From CAUZJF01 sp965248605 (GTDB lineage: Bacteria; Chloroflexota; Dehalococcoidia; Lucifugimonadales; CAUZJF01), in assembly GCA_965248605.1 (NCBI GenBank), contig CBDFJV010000007.1, positions 1,984,001 to 2,048,000 of the forward strand: 64,000 bases of DNA, given 5' to 3'. Shown in pieces: positions 54,202-62,861 of this stretch (position 1 is its first letter; each line of letters starts with the position of its first letter). The notes beneath the pieces are model-generated. The model ran no database searches, was not told the origin of the DNA, and saw nothing but the letters and a program-made list of their open reading frames with translations. Position numbers and translations under genes: made by a program.

Positions 54202-54934
54202 GCCGATCCGTAGTGGGTACGGGCCGGCCTCGGAACCGCTTCGGTTGGCGCAAGAGCTTTTCGATCTGGTGCGCCAGGACCTTTCAGGTGTGACCGTGCT
54301 GACTCTGGAGGACCAGCTTGGTCGGCTCGTCGGGACCGGCCCTCACCCAACATTCGCGGTCACATTCGGCATCGGCGTCGCCGGCGAGAAGGTCGCGCAA
54401 GAGGTCAACCGCCGTACAGGGTGGTTCCCATCCGTCCGCCGGGTCGACGTTGCTCGGGAGGAAGACGGCAAGGGCGGTTACGCTCTCGTCACGGCAGCCG
54501 GCCCCCTTGAATCCCAGTTCGCCGGCCTGGACGGATACGAGTCGATTGCCGTGGTCGATGACACGGTGTTTTCCGGGCTCACGATGCGAGCTGTCCTCAA
54601 CGCCATGCCCGCTTCCTCGCTCCCGAACACCCAGGCCTTCTGCCTACGGGGTGTTTCCGAGAGCTTAGGAACGATAGCTGAGCTGTGTCCGGTCTTCGTT
54701 GGCTTCAAGGCGGAGGGTCGACCCCTTGACGAGGTCAGCTTCATAAATGCCAGCGGCCTCGTACGACGCGTCGGAATACGGCGTAGTGGGCAGCCCACGT
54801 TGGCTTTCTTTGAACGCGAGCAATGGATGCAGGCGTGGTTCCGCGAGTCCGCGGGGCAGGTTACCGACCTTTGCCGGCGCATCAATGCGATTATCGAGCC
54901 GCACGGTCAGCACGTCGAGAGTAAGAAGCCCTGA
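54116..54934 (+). CDS. phosphoribosyltransferase-like protein
   Basis: Up to 272 residues from TTG 54116; the first ~25 are a different-frame reading of the GrpB tail, so the real start is probably later (TTG at about 54247 or a non-standard codon near 54200). The core IAVVDDTVFSGLTMRAVLNA is a PRPP-binding loop of type I phosphoribosyltransferases. The end carries FINASGLVRRVGIRRSGQPT and a helical tail. Substrate unknown. Overlaps the GrpB gene, suggesting a joint operon. Confidence 0.65.
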   Translation: MRSPTPKRRSSRRCWRAPETGRPVHDITEPIRSGYGPASEPLRLAQELFDLVRQDLSGVTVLTLEDQLGRLVGTGPHPTFAVTFGIGVAGEKVAQEVNRRTGWFPSVRRVDVAREEDGKGGYALVTAAGPLESQFAGLDGYESIAVVDDTVFSGLTMRAVLNAMPASSLPNTQAFCLRGVSESLGTIAELCPVFVGFKAEGRPLDEVSFINASGLVRRVGIRRSGQPTLAFFEREQWMQAWFRESAGQVTDLCRRINAIIEPHGQHVESKKP

Positions 54935-55046
54935 TTCACAAAACATGCATTAGAATTCGTAATCGCGAATTCCTGCATCATGTGGAATGTATACGACGCT
55001 TTCCGTACGATGTCACGCCGAGGACAAAGAGTCGAGCTGCAGGGCA

Positions 55047-55075
55047 TTGACTTTGGTGCGATTGTGTGCTAACCT
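55047..55075 (+). promoter_or_regulatory. sigma-70-like promoter
   Basis: TTGACT (55047-55052), 17-base spacer, TAACCT (55070-55075). It precedes a region with no long gene that ends in a strong terminator at 55402. Confidence 0.5.
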
Positions 55076-55081
55076 CGAAAT

Positions 55082-55402
55082 GAGAGAAGTAAAGAGCTTC
55101 TCAGAGATCGCCAAGAGGCGGAAAGGGGGTATTACATGGTGACACTTGTAGAGAAGTACCATCAGTGGAAGTTCCCGAGTTATACCCCTGCCGGCTCGAG
55201 GGTCGGATAGGTCGAGGAGGAAGGGTATAGAGCCGACAGGGGAGACCAAAGCCCGAGAACCCGCGATCACTAAATAAAACAGCTCATATGCCCCCGATAT
55301 ACTCCGGGGCGAGAGTATCCGGTGAGATCACCGGGAAGCGGGACCGACGGTAGAAACCGAAAAGGTTAGGGAGGCGCAGCAGGTAGCGGCGCCTCCCTTT
55401 TT
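55082..55402 (+). ncRNA. candidate small transcript with two tiny ORFs and a structured 3' part
   Basis: Between the promoter and terminator are two overlapping mini-ORFs: ATG 55080 (MREVKSFSEIAKRRKGGITW) and ATG 55136 (MVTLVEKYHQWKFPSYTPAG SRVG), the latter with AAAGGGGG upstream. Then a folded stretch: ATACTC/GAGTAT, the perfect hairpin CCGGTG-AGAT-CACCGG (55319-55334) and CGGT-AGAA-ACCG. Nothing downstream on this strand to regulate, since the next gene converges. Could be a leader-less sRNA or mRNA for micro-proteins. I do not recognise it as a known RNA class. Confidence 0.4.
55368..55402 (+). terminator. Rho-independent terminator
   Basis: AGGGAGGCGC pairs with GCGCCTCCCT (55368-55377 with 55389-55398) around an 11-base loop and is followed by TTTT and further T/G. 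Confidence 0.85.
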
Positions 55403-55434
55403 GTGTCCCTTAAGAAGTGGTGCGCTGAATTTCC

Positions 55435-55872
55435 TTATCCTCTGACTGTGCCAAAAGCGTAAAAACTAAGCACCAAGCTTGAGGCGATGAAGAGGCCCAC
55501 GGCAAAGAACAGCGCTACACGGAGAGGACGATCCCTTCCGGCTCGGATACTCCATGCCGAGGCGTAGAGAATTGCCGACGTAGCTGGCAGTAACAGGAAG
55601 TATGACAGTAGGCTAACGCCTATAGAGAGCAGACCGAGAGCGAGCAGAATGCCACCCCGTGCTGCGTGATCCCCCACCCTAGACATGGCTATGGTAAGAA
55701 CATAGGGTGAGGGAACGATCACCGCCGCGAACAATACGCTAGTATTTAGCTGGAACCCCTCTCGGATCAGGAAAATGGTGGCCCCCCATATGACTATCGG
55801 GACTAGGCCCAACAGTCCTCCAATGACGGCGACGGACTGGATAGCCTGAGTATCCTGAGGCCGTAGTGTCAT
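55435..55872 (-). CDS. multi-pass membrane protein of unknown function
   Basis: 145 residues from ATG 55872 (or 150 from GTG 55887). Four hydrophobic helices (VAVIGGLLGLVPIVIWGATI, VLFAAVIVPSPYVLTIAMS, ILLALGLLSIGVSLLSYFLL, VALFFAVGLFIASSLVLSFY). No family recognised. It follows another membrane gene in the same direction, nearly overlapping (GTG 55887 overlaps its stop), so the two are probably subunits or a split protein. Confidence 0.55.
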   Translation of the reverse strand: MTLRPQDTQAIQSVAVIGGLLGLVPIVIWGATIFLIREGFQLNTSVLFAAVIVPSPYVLTIAMSRVGDHAARGGILLALGLLSIGVSLLSYFLLLPATSAILYASAWSIRAGRDRPLRVALFFAVGLFIASSLVLSFYAFGTVRG

Positions 55873-55883
55873 CGAGTTTACCT

Positions 55884-56270
55884 TCACTGTAATCGAGAAA
55901 TCGCTGCCTTTTTTAAGGTTTGCAAGACCAGTTGGAATACTGAGAATACCAACAACGCAAGACCCCAGGGAGCGATGAAAATACCAACGCTGTGGGCCAT
56001 GAAAACTGAGAACCCTAGCATTAGTACGCCGACGAGGCTGAATGCGGCCCACCTCCTCCTGCCACCCACAAGAACGCCCCAATGCACCATGACCATAATC
56101 GACGAGCCCGCACCCACGATCACTGGATAGGCGACCTTGTGGGTATCGTTGGGTGAAGGTTCCCACCATCCGGCTACTGAGATGGCGAAGCCAACAGCCA
56201 GAGATGCTAATCCGACCAGGAACAGCATCATTATCACGGGAACCCGGAGGTAAAGACCTGACACGCTCAT
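55884..56270 (-). CDS. multi-pass membrane protein of unknown function
   Basis: 128 residues from ATG 56270. Four helices: VIMMLFLVGLASLAVGFAIS, VAYPVIVGAGSSIMVMVHWG, WAAFSLVGVLMLGFSVFMAH, IAPWGLALLVFSVFQLVLQT. No known motif. Paired with the gene downstream; lower GC than neighbours, AT-rich region in front of the ATG. Lies just left of an IS1380-type insertion. Confidence 0.55.
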   Translation of the reverse strand: MSVSGLYLRVPVIMMLFLVGLASLAVGFAISVAGWWEPSPNDTHKVAYPVIVGAGSSIMVMVHWGVLVGGRRRWAAFSLVGVLMLGFSVFMAHSVGIFIAPWGLALLVFSVFQLVLQTLKKAAISRLQ

Positions 56271-56403
56271 AGGCAAGCTCTTTATCGTTTTTACGCAGGA
56301 ACCGGTGAGGACAATACTATGTTTGAGGAAAGTTGTCATCGGTAGAAAATCGGTCGATACCTAGGTAAAAAGCGGCGTACTCCTACGCCAAGTCTTGGTT
56401 AAT

Positions 56404-58106
56404 CCCGAATCCACCGAAGGACACCGATGGACGGCGTGAGGGCAGCGGAAGGGGGTGGGTGAGGGAGCTACAGGGGGGATGGCCTGGGGTCTTGGGGTAG
56501 AGGGAGGCCGGCGGCCGGTCTTCAGTCGCCGCACAGGGCCCCTAAGGCCCTATGCGGGAGTTGCGATGCGCGGGAAGGCGAGAGGATACGCAGCAGGGGA
56601 CTCTCGCGACCGGGGTGGCGCGAGATTGCGGGGACGTTGGGTCAGTTGCAGGCTGGCTGTCAGGCCGGGAACGGAATGGCTTGCAGCCGGGCCAAGGCGC
56701 GACTGAACTGGGTTTCCCAAGGCCAGCGCCGGGGGAGATGCAAAGTGAGGCGGCGCGCCGAGCGGGTGATCCGTCCCACCAGAGCGAAGACCCGCCGCCT
56801 GAGGGTCTTGGTGATCACGGTCCGCTCGCCCAGACCAATCCGCGCCGTCCAGCGGGCCAGGTTATGCGCCATCACCTGGACCGCCAGCCAGGCGCCGTTG
56901 GCGGCGAAGCGCGCCGACGGCATGTGGTTCAGCCCGACGCCGTACTTGAGGTCGCGTATGGCGTTCTCGACCTCGGCGTGGCGGCGATGATCGGCCTCCA
57001 GTTCCAGCGTCTCCCCATCGCGGTCGGTGATGAAGGCGTGATAGCTGTATCTGGCGAAGAGGGCGAGCTGGGAACCGGGCGTCGGCTTCACCCGCCGGAC
57101 AATGAGCCGCACCGGCGCGGCGTCCGGCTTGGTCTGGAACGGGGTGTAAGTCGTCTCGGCGACATCGGCGGCGCCGTCCGTCCAGTAGGGAATGGGAGTC
57201 CAGTCCTCCTGTGGTATCGCCTCGATCAGGTCCCGCAGGCTGGCGCGCTGGCGGATGGTGATAGAGAAGCGGACATCCATTTCCCGGCAGGCGGCAACGA
57301 CAGTGTGGGCGTAGAAGCCGCTGTCGGCCCGCACCGTGAGTTGTCCCCTGGCCCCGCCGTAGCGCACCCGCCCCACCGTCTCACGCAGGAAGTGGGCGGC
57401 GCCACGGGCGGTGTTGGCCCGGCCCTCGCGCAGCCGGGACATCAGCACCTCGCCGGTGCCGGCGGCAATGGCCAGCAGCGGGTGATAGCCGCGGGCGCCG
57501 GTATAGCCGTGGTGGCGCGCTCCCTCCTTGGCCAGTCCATAGGTCTCGCAGATGGTCGAGTCCAGGTCGATGGTCAGGGGCGAGTCGCCGGGTCCGGCCC
57601 CAGCGGCCCAGGCCCGGGCCAACAACTGGCGGCTCACGCGGTCGAGTTGACGGACATGCCCCCACCGGAAGCTGCGCAGGAAGGTCCCCAGGGTGGATGG
57701 CGCCTTGACCACGCAGCCTAGAACACCGACCGTCCCACCAGCGCGCAGCGCATCGGCGTCGTCGATGCAGTCGCCGCCTGCCAGCGCGGAAGCGACCAGC
57801 GTCAGCATCTTGTCCCCAGTGTTCGCCCGTCCCGGCGCTCCGCCGAGGTCAAGGTGATGGTCGACGAGTTCCCGCAGGCCCAGGTGCCGGGCTAGGGTGG
57901 CCGGCAGGAGCAGGCCGGCATTGGCCACCAGGCGATGGTCGTCAAAGACGATGCGGATACGGTCGGGTTTGTTCTGTGGCAGCATCTATTGGGTGCTCCT
58001 TGTTTCCGGGCAGGTTTCTGTTCCAAAACCATTATCCCAGATTCAGAGGAGCACCCGCTGGCTTCTTCAAGGGCTGTCCCCAAGGACGTCCTTCGGTGGA
58101 TTCGGG
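56404..58106 (-). mobile_element. IS1380-family insertion sequence, second subtype
   Basis: 1703 bp, flanked by TTAAT (56399-56403 and 58107-58111). Ends CCCGAATCCACCGAAGGAC on both sides. The transposase gene and non-coding ends are clearly diverged from the 31/48-kb subtype but share the same plan. It lies directly next to the second copy of the 133-bp repeat. Source-type for the right half of the 3.2-kb chimera. Confidence 0.95.
56660..57985 (-). CDS. IS1380-family transposase, second subtype
   Basis: 441 residues, colinear with the other subtype but with many substitutions (MLPQNKPDRIRIVFDDHRLV against MLPRNHPDRIQIAFDDHRLV). DDE blocks intact: LTIDLDSTICETYGLA, TVRADSGFYAHTVV, HRRHAEVENAIRDLKYG. 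AAGGAGCACCC precedes the ATG. Complete and possibly active. Confidence 0.95.
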   Translation of the reverse strand: MLPQNKPDRIRIVFDDHRLVANAGLLLPATLARHLGLRELVDHHLDLGGAPGRANTGDKMLTLVASALAGGDCIDDADALRAGGTVGVLGCVVKAPSTLGTFLRSFRWGHVRQLDRVSRQLLARAWAAGAGPGDSPLTIDLDSTICETYGLAKEGARHHGYTGARGYHPLLAIAAGTGEVLMSRLREGRANTARGAAHFLRETVGRVRYGGARGQLTVRADSGFYAHTVVAACREMDVRFSITIRQRASLRDLIEAIPQEDWTPIPYWTDGAADVAETTYTPFQTKPDAAPVRLIVRRVKPTPGSQLALFARYSYHAFITDRDGETLELEADHRRHAEVENAIRDLKYGVGLNHMPSARFAANGAWLAVQVMAHNLARWTARIGLGERTVITKTLRRRVFALVGRITRSARRLTLHLPRRWPWETQFSRALARLQAIPFPA

Positions 58107-58112
58107 TTAATG

Positions 58113-58245
58113 CCTAGTAGACCGAAATCTTTGAAATGAGGGGTAGCCGAGATTGGCGTGCTACGACGACAGGGCGGGTTTCAAACCCGCCCCTACCAAG
58201 CCGTAACCTCAGAACCCTTCAATACTAGGATGTTGGACCACTAGG
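58113..58245. repeat. 133-bp MITE-like repeat, copy 2
   Basis: Same sequence as 34078-34210 with inverted ends CCTAGTAGACC and GGACCACTAGG and the central GGGCGGGTTT hairpin. Here it is flanked by AATG on both sides (58109-58112 and 58246-58249), a likely 4-bp target duplication. The adjacent IS1380 element used TTAAT overlapping this AATG. Confidence 0.75.
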
Positions 58246-58369
58246 AATGTCGACTGAGCAAACACAGCACGAATAAGCAGTCCCCGACCTCTCACATGAA
58301 CCTGGAGCGGCGTGAGCCGACACTCCGCGATGCTATAATCCGAAGCCTCGGGGCATACGGGAGGTCCAG

Positions 58370-58852
58370 TTGATAATCGCTGTCGTCGGCTCGGGCAGGG
58401 AGTCTCCGGAGGTGCTCGCCATGGCGGAGCAAATAGGCCGTGACCTTGCGAGACGCGGCGTCAAGCTGGTGTGCGGTGGAGGTGGTGGCGTCATGGAGGC
58501 GGCATGTAGGGGCGCCAAGTCCGCGGCGGGCCTTACGATTGGCATTCTATCCAGCGGCGACCGCAGCGCGGCCAACGCCTGGGTCGACGTGCCGGTCCCG
58601 ACGGGGCTGTCTCAGGGCCGCAACGTCCTCGTGGTCAAGACAGGCGATGCTGTCATCGCCATCGGCGGACGGTATGGAACGCTCTCCGAGATCGGCCATG
58701 CCTTGAAGGCCGGCATACCCGTCGTCGGTTTGAACACCTGGCAGATATCCCGTGACGAGCAGGCCGATCAGGCCATCATTGTCGCCACCGACGCTGCGGA
58801 CGCAGTCGACAAAGCGGTCGAAGCCGCGCGGGCGGCTGGTGCTATCGGATGA
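58370..58852 (+). CDS. TIGR00725/LOG-like nucleotide-binding protein
   Basis: 160 residues from TTG 58370. Rossmann-like fold of the lysine decarboxylase-like (LOG) superfamily: IIAVVGSGRESPEVLAMAEQ, LVCGGGGGVMEAACRGAKSA, and AIGGRYGTLSEIGHALKAGI, the family's GG-x-GT-x-x-E motif. Relatives cleave nucleoside monophosphates. It lies 12 bases before eno, probably in one operon. Confidence 0.85.
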   Translation: MIIAVVGSGRESPEVLAMAEQIGRDLARRGVKLVCGGGGGVMEAACRGAKSAAGLTIGILSSGDRSAANAWVDVPVPTGLSQGRNVLVVKTGDAVIAIGGRYGTLSEIGHALKAGIPVVGLNTWQISRDEQADQAIIVATDAADAVDKAVEAARAAGAIG

Positions 58853-58864
58853 GTTGTCGGCTCG

Positions 58865-60151
58865 ATGAGTAGCATTTCCAGCGTCGGAGCCCGTGAGATT
58901 CTCGACTCTCGGGGCAACCCGACGATAGAAGTAGACCTTGTACTTTCCGATGGGACGATGGGCCGCGCCGCCGTGCCGTCGGGCGCCAGCACCGGAAGCA
59001 GGGAGGCCGTCGAGCTCCGAGATGGCGACGCTGCCCGCTTCGGTGGCAAGGGGGTCCGGAACGCCAAAAACAACGTGAGCGAGATAGGTGAGGCACTCGC
59101 AGGGCGGTCGTTCACAGGCCAGAAAGCCCTCGACGACGTTCTGGTGAAGCTAGACGGCACGCCAAACAAATCGAGGCTGGGAGCGAACGCGCTCCTCGGC
59201 GTCTCGATGGCCTATGCCCACGCGTTCTCGGCCAGCCAGAGGGTGCCTCTCTACCGGCACTTTGGCGGTGGTGGCGCTCCCAGCCTGCCGGTCCCGATGT
59301 TCAATATTCTGAACGGCGGCAAGCACGCCGAAGACTCCACGGACGTTCAGGAGTTCATGGTCGTTCCTGCCGGTGTCGGTTCCTTCAGCGAGGCCGTGCG
59401 AGCAGGCTCGGAGGTCTATCAGGCGCTCAAGAGCATACTTGCGTCTCGCGGGTTCAATTCGAACGTCGGCGACGAAGGAGGGTTCGCGCCGAGCCTCCCG
59501 TCCAACCGGGACGCACTCGAGGTCGTCACGGCGGCCATCGAGCGTGCTGGATACTTGCCCGGGGAGCAGTGCTTCATCGCTCTCGACGTTGCTGCGACGG
59601 AACTCGTCGCGGAGAACGGGGATTACAGCCTTCCAAGGGAGGGCGTCGACCTGTCGTCGTCGGCGCTGCTCGACCTTTACGACCAATGGATCGACGCCTA
59701 TCCCATCGTAAGCATCGAGGACGGTCTGGGCGAGGACGACTGGGACGGGTGGATAGAGATGACGAAACGGCTTGGCGACAGGGTCCAGCTGGTCGGCGAC
59801 GATCTCTACGTCACCAGCCCCGTGTACGTACGTCTGGGCATTGCGCGAGAAGCGAGCAATGCTGTTCTGATCAAGCTCAACCAGATAGGCACCGTTACCG
59901 AGACTCTCGAAGCCATCGCGATCGCGAAGGACGCCGGCTGGGGAACGGTAGCCAGCCACCGTTCCGGCGAAACGGAGGACACTACGGTCGCCGATTTAGC
60001 TGTCGGTGCGGCAACCGGTCAGATCAAGGCGGGGGCGCCAGCTCGTGGAGAGCGCACCGCCAAGTATAATAGGCTCCTGAGGATCGAGGAGGAGCTCGGC
60101 GACGGCGCGACTTTCGCGGGCAAAACGGTCTATGAAGCCTACCTTGTGTAG
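58865..60151 (+). CDS. eno: enolase
   Basis: 428 residues; converts 2-phosphoglycerate to phosphoenolpyruvate in glycolysis. Starts SSVGAREILDSRGNPTIEVD; substrate loop SGASTGSREAVELRDGD; Mg2+ ligands in IALDVAATE, SIEDGLGEDDWDGW, LVGDDLYVT; catalytic lysine in AVLIKLNQIGTVTET; SHRSGETEDTTVADLAVG near the C-terminus. Full length. In a central-carbon cluster with gap. Confidence 0.98.
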   Translation: MSSISSVGAREILDSRGNPTIEVDLVLSDGTMGRAAVPSGASTGSREAVELRDGDAARFGGKGVRNAKNNVSEIGEALAGRSFTGQKALDDVLVKLDGTPNKSRLGANALLGVSMAYAHAFSASQRVPLYRHFGGGGAPSLPVPMFNILNGGKHAEDSTDVQEFMVVPAGVGSFSEAVRAGSEVYQALKSILASRGFNSNVGDEGGFAPSLPSNRDALEVVTAAIERAGYLPGEQCFIALDVAATELVAENGDYSLPREGVDLSSSALLDLYDQWIDAYPIVSIEDGLGEDDWDGWIEMTKRLGDRVQLVGDDLYVTSPVYVRLGIAREASNAVLIKLNQIGTVTETLEAIAIAKDAGWGTVASHRSGETEDTTVADLAVGAATGQIKAGAPARGERTAKYNRLLRIEEELGDGATFAGKTVYEAYLV

Positions 60152-60184
60152 CACCGCTAGAGCCCATCTGGCCGGCGCAAAGAC

Positions 60185-61000
60185 ATGACGTCGAGAACAC
60201 GTGAAATCCTGACCATCGAAGACATCGAGTCGGCCTTCGCGCCCATCCTTCGGCAGGCCGGGGCCAAAAAGGCCATCGTCTTCGGTTCGTACGCCCGAGG
60301 AGACGCCGATGAGCACAGCGACCTGGACCTGATCGTCGTCACCGAGACCAACCGCAAGTTCTTCGACAGGGACAACGACTTCGGCGGTCTGTACGATGTG
60401 TGGCGCAAGGGCATCGACTTGCTGATATACACCCCCGGCGAGCTTGCCGCGATGCTAGCCGAGGGTAGGGCGTTTATTGAGATAGCCCTCGAGCAGGGCG
60501 TCGTCTTATATGAAGACTCTCCGTCATCGTCATCCGCCGTGGCTCCAGGCAATGGCAAAGAGACACAGGATGTTGCTGAGACCGACATGGAGAGGTCGGG
60601 GAACGGGTCGGATGCCGGCCGCTGGCTAGCCGCAGCCGAGGTTGACTTGCGAATCGCTGGTTTGGTACTCCGGGAACAGTTCTACTCTCACGCGATGTTC
60701 ATGGCCCATCAGGTGGCGGAGAAAGCGCTGAAGGCTCTCGCGTATCAACGAGGCGACAGATACGTCACTGGTCACTCGCTCGTGGACCTCGCGGCAAATC
60801 TCGAATCGACTTATAGAGAACTTGGTATCAAACGCAAACTCGCTAAGAGTCTGGACAAGTACTACCTTCCAACTCGCTATCCAGACGCGCTGCCGGGCGG
60901 TATTCCATCCGAAGTTTACGACGACCAGGAGGAGGCTGAACGGGCCGTCGAGGGGTCAGAAGAATTTGTGAACATCGCGAGAAGCGAGATCGCGGCCTGA
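60185..61000 (+). CDS. MNT nucleotidyltransferase - HEPN fusion protein
   Basis: 271 residues. N-terminal minimal nucleotidyltransferase: AIVFGSYARGDADEHSDLDL, the G-S-x10-D-x-D motif with a third acidic residue in KGIDLLIYT. A ~40-residue Ser/Gly linker. C-terminal HEPN helix bundle: RWLAAAEVDLRIAGLVLREQ, FYSHAMFMAHQVAEKALKAL, and TGHSLVDLAANL. As separate genes these form MntA/HepT toxin-antitoxin pairs, where MNT adenylylates the HEPN RNase. Here antitoxin and toxin-like domains are one chain. It is placed between eno and gap. Activity unknown. Confidence 0.85.
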   Translation: MTSRTREILTIEDIESAFAPILRQAGAKKAIVFGSYARGDADEHSDLDLIVVTETNRKFFDRDNDFGGLYDVWRKGIDLLIYTPGELAAMLAEGRAFIEIALEQGVVLYEDSPSSSSAVAPGNGKETQDVAETDMERSGNGSDAGRWLAAAEVDLRIAGLVLREQFYSHAMFMAHQVAEKALKALAYQRGDRYVTGHSLVDLAANLESTYRELGIKRKLAKSLDKYYLPTRYPDALPGGIPSEVYDDQEEAERAVEGSEEFVNIARSEIAA

Positions 61001-61066
61001 ATCATTCGATGCGACGGCGAGCCGCCGCGAAGCGTGAACTGTGAAATCTAATGAGGGGTTGAACAA

Positions 61067-62086
61067 ATGGTAACGCGAATTGGTATTAACGGCTTCGGAC
61101 GCATCGGGAGACTGGCTCTCAGGGCCATCAAACAAAGGCATCCCGACGAGCTTGAGGTGGTGGCGATAAATGACCTGGCGGACGCCGCCACCAACGCGCA
61201 CCTGTTCAAGTACGACAGCAACTACGGTCCGTACTCGGGGTCGGTGGAGGCGACCGAGGACAGCGTCGTGGTCGATGGGGCTGCCATCAAGGTGCTCGCC
61301 GAGCGGGAGCCGTCTGCACTCCCGTGGGGCGACGTGGGCGCCGAGATCGTAGTCGAGGCGACGGGGCTGTTTAGGGACGCCGGAAAAGCCGCCGGCCATA
61401 TGGAGGGAGGCGCCAAGAAGGTCATCATTTCGGCGCCTGCTACCGATCCGGACCTTACGATGGTGCTTGGCGTCAACGATGACGCGTACGATCCCACGAA
61501 GCACAACGTGGTCTCGAACGCGTCCTGCACGACAAACTGCGTCGCGCCGATGGCCAAGGTCCTGCACGACGTCTTTGGTATAGAACGCGGTCTCATGACG
61601 ACGATCCACTCCTACACAGGGGAACAGCAGATACTAGACAAGGTCCACCACTCCGGGGACCTCCGGCTGGCCCGAGCGGGCGCGACGAATATCGTGCCCA
61701 CTACCACGGGCGCCGCCAAGGCAGTCGGACTCGTCCTGCCAGAGCTCAACGGTAAGATCAACGGGATGGCTTTCCGCGTCCCGACACCCACGGGGTCCGT
61801 GACGGATCTGGTGGCTCTCGTGAAGAAAGACACATCGTCCGATGAGATTAACGCTGCCTATGAGCACGCGTCCCAGAACAGCCTTGCTGGCATCCTCAAA
61901 TACTCGGACGAGCCATTGGTCAGCAGCGACTTCAGGGCGGACCCCCACAGCTGCATCATCGACGGTCAGTCCACGATGTCTCTAGGCGGAAACTTCGTGA
62001 AGGTCGTCGGCTGGTACGACAATGAGTGGGGCTACAGCTGCCGCACGGCAGACCTAGCCGCGTTCCTGGCCGAAAAGGGCCTATAG
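61067..62086 (+). CDS. gap: glyceraldehyde-3-phosphate dehydrogenase
   Basis: 339 residues. NAD-binding RIGINGFGRIGRLALRAIKQ; active-site SNASCTTNCVAPMAKVLHD with catalytic cysteine; IHSYTGEQQILDKVHHSGDL; C-terminal VGWYDNEWGYSCRTADL. Oxidative phosphorylation of glyceraldehyde 3-phosphate. Full length, single ATG at 61067 with a GGGGTTG region upstream. Confidence 0.97.
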   Translation: MVTRIGINGFGRIGRLALRAIKQRHPDELEVVAINDLADAATNAHLFKYDSNYGPYSGSVEATEDSVVVDGAAIKVLAEREPSALPWGDVGAEIVVEATGLFRDAGKAAGHMEGGAKKVIISAPATDPDLTMVLGVNDDAYDPTKHNVVSNASCTTNCVAPMAKVLHDVFGIERGLMTTIHSYTGEQQILDKVHHSGDLRLARAGATNIVPTTTGAAKAVGLVLPELNGKINGMAFRVPTPTGSVTDLVALVKKDTSSDEINAAYEHASQNSLAGILKYSDEPLVSSDFRADPHSCIIDGQSTMSLGGNFVKVVGWYDNEWGYSCRTADLAAFLAEKGL

Positions 62087-62101
62087 GCGCCCAAGCCAGC
62101 A

Positions 62102-62740
62102 TTGGTCCGACTGCCTGCCGAAGTGTCCCGCCGGGCGGGCCCGGCGATGATGCTGGGAGCCATCCTGCTGGTCGTAGCGTTGTTCCTGGTCGTGCCCGGC
62201 GATGGAGATTTTCGCAGAGCCGGCGTTCCTTGGGTCGCATCGGCGTCGATGGGCCTTTTACTGTGGGGCATCCTTTCAATTCAAGAGCGGCACGCGGGTC
62301 GCCCCAGCCGACTGCTCAAGACAGGGTTCGAGCTAACGGTTCTCGGCCTAATTGGTCCGGCGGTCCTGTTCGTCGGCCTCGGCGTCGCGGGGCTATTCAG
62401 TCTGGAACCGCAACTGCAGCAGAGCGATCTCCTGCAAACCGGCGTGGCCGGTGTTCTCGTTGCGGCCGGGGCCGGAGCGGTTGCTCTGCCGCTTGGGCTT
62501 ATCTTCTACGGGGCCGCCACTTTCAAGGAAAGAGTGCTGCCTTCTTGGAATAGCGGCTTGCTTGCAGCCCTCGGTCTCGTATACGTCGCTGGCTTTGTCG
62601 CAGTCGGGATGATCTCGGGAACGGCCCAACTACTCGTAGCAACGGTGTGGCTTGTTCTGTTCAGCTCGGGGTGGCTCGTACTTGGCTTCTCCCTCGCGGC
62701 CGAGGCGGACGCCCCGGGAAGTGCGACCGCCAAGGAGTGA
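62102..62740 (+). CDS. multi-pass membrane protein of unknown function
   Basis: 212 residues from TTG 62102, 15 bases after gap. Helices: MMLGAILLVVALFLVVPGDG, VPWVASASMGLLLWGILSIQ, a GLIGPAVLFVGLGVAGLF segment, GVAGVLVAAGAGAVALPLGL, LAALGLVYVAGFVAVGMISG and a final LLVATVWLVLFSSGWLVLGF. No domain recognised. Likely cotranscribed with gap. Confidence 0.6.
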   Translation: MVRLPAEVSRRAGPAMMLGAILLVVALFLVVPGDGDFRRAGVPWVASASMGLLLWGILSIQERHAGRPSRLLKTGFELTVLGLIGPAVLFVGLGVAGLFSLEPQLQQSDLLQTGVAGVLVAAGAGAVALPLGLIFYGAATFKERVLPSWNSGLLAALGLVYVAGFVAVGMISGTAQLLVATVWLVLFSSGWLVLGFSLAAEADAPGSATAKE

Positions 62741-62861
62741 CTCCGTTGGCGTCTCGAAGGCGGCCGTGACCGAGTCGAAGGCGCCCGCAAATTGCGCGCC
62801 CATATTGGCCAGCGTATAATTAAGTCATCATTTGTAGCGCAACTGAACGGGAGGCGTAGCT

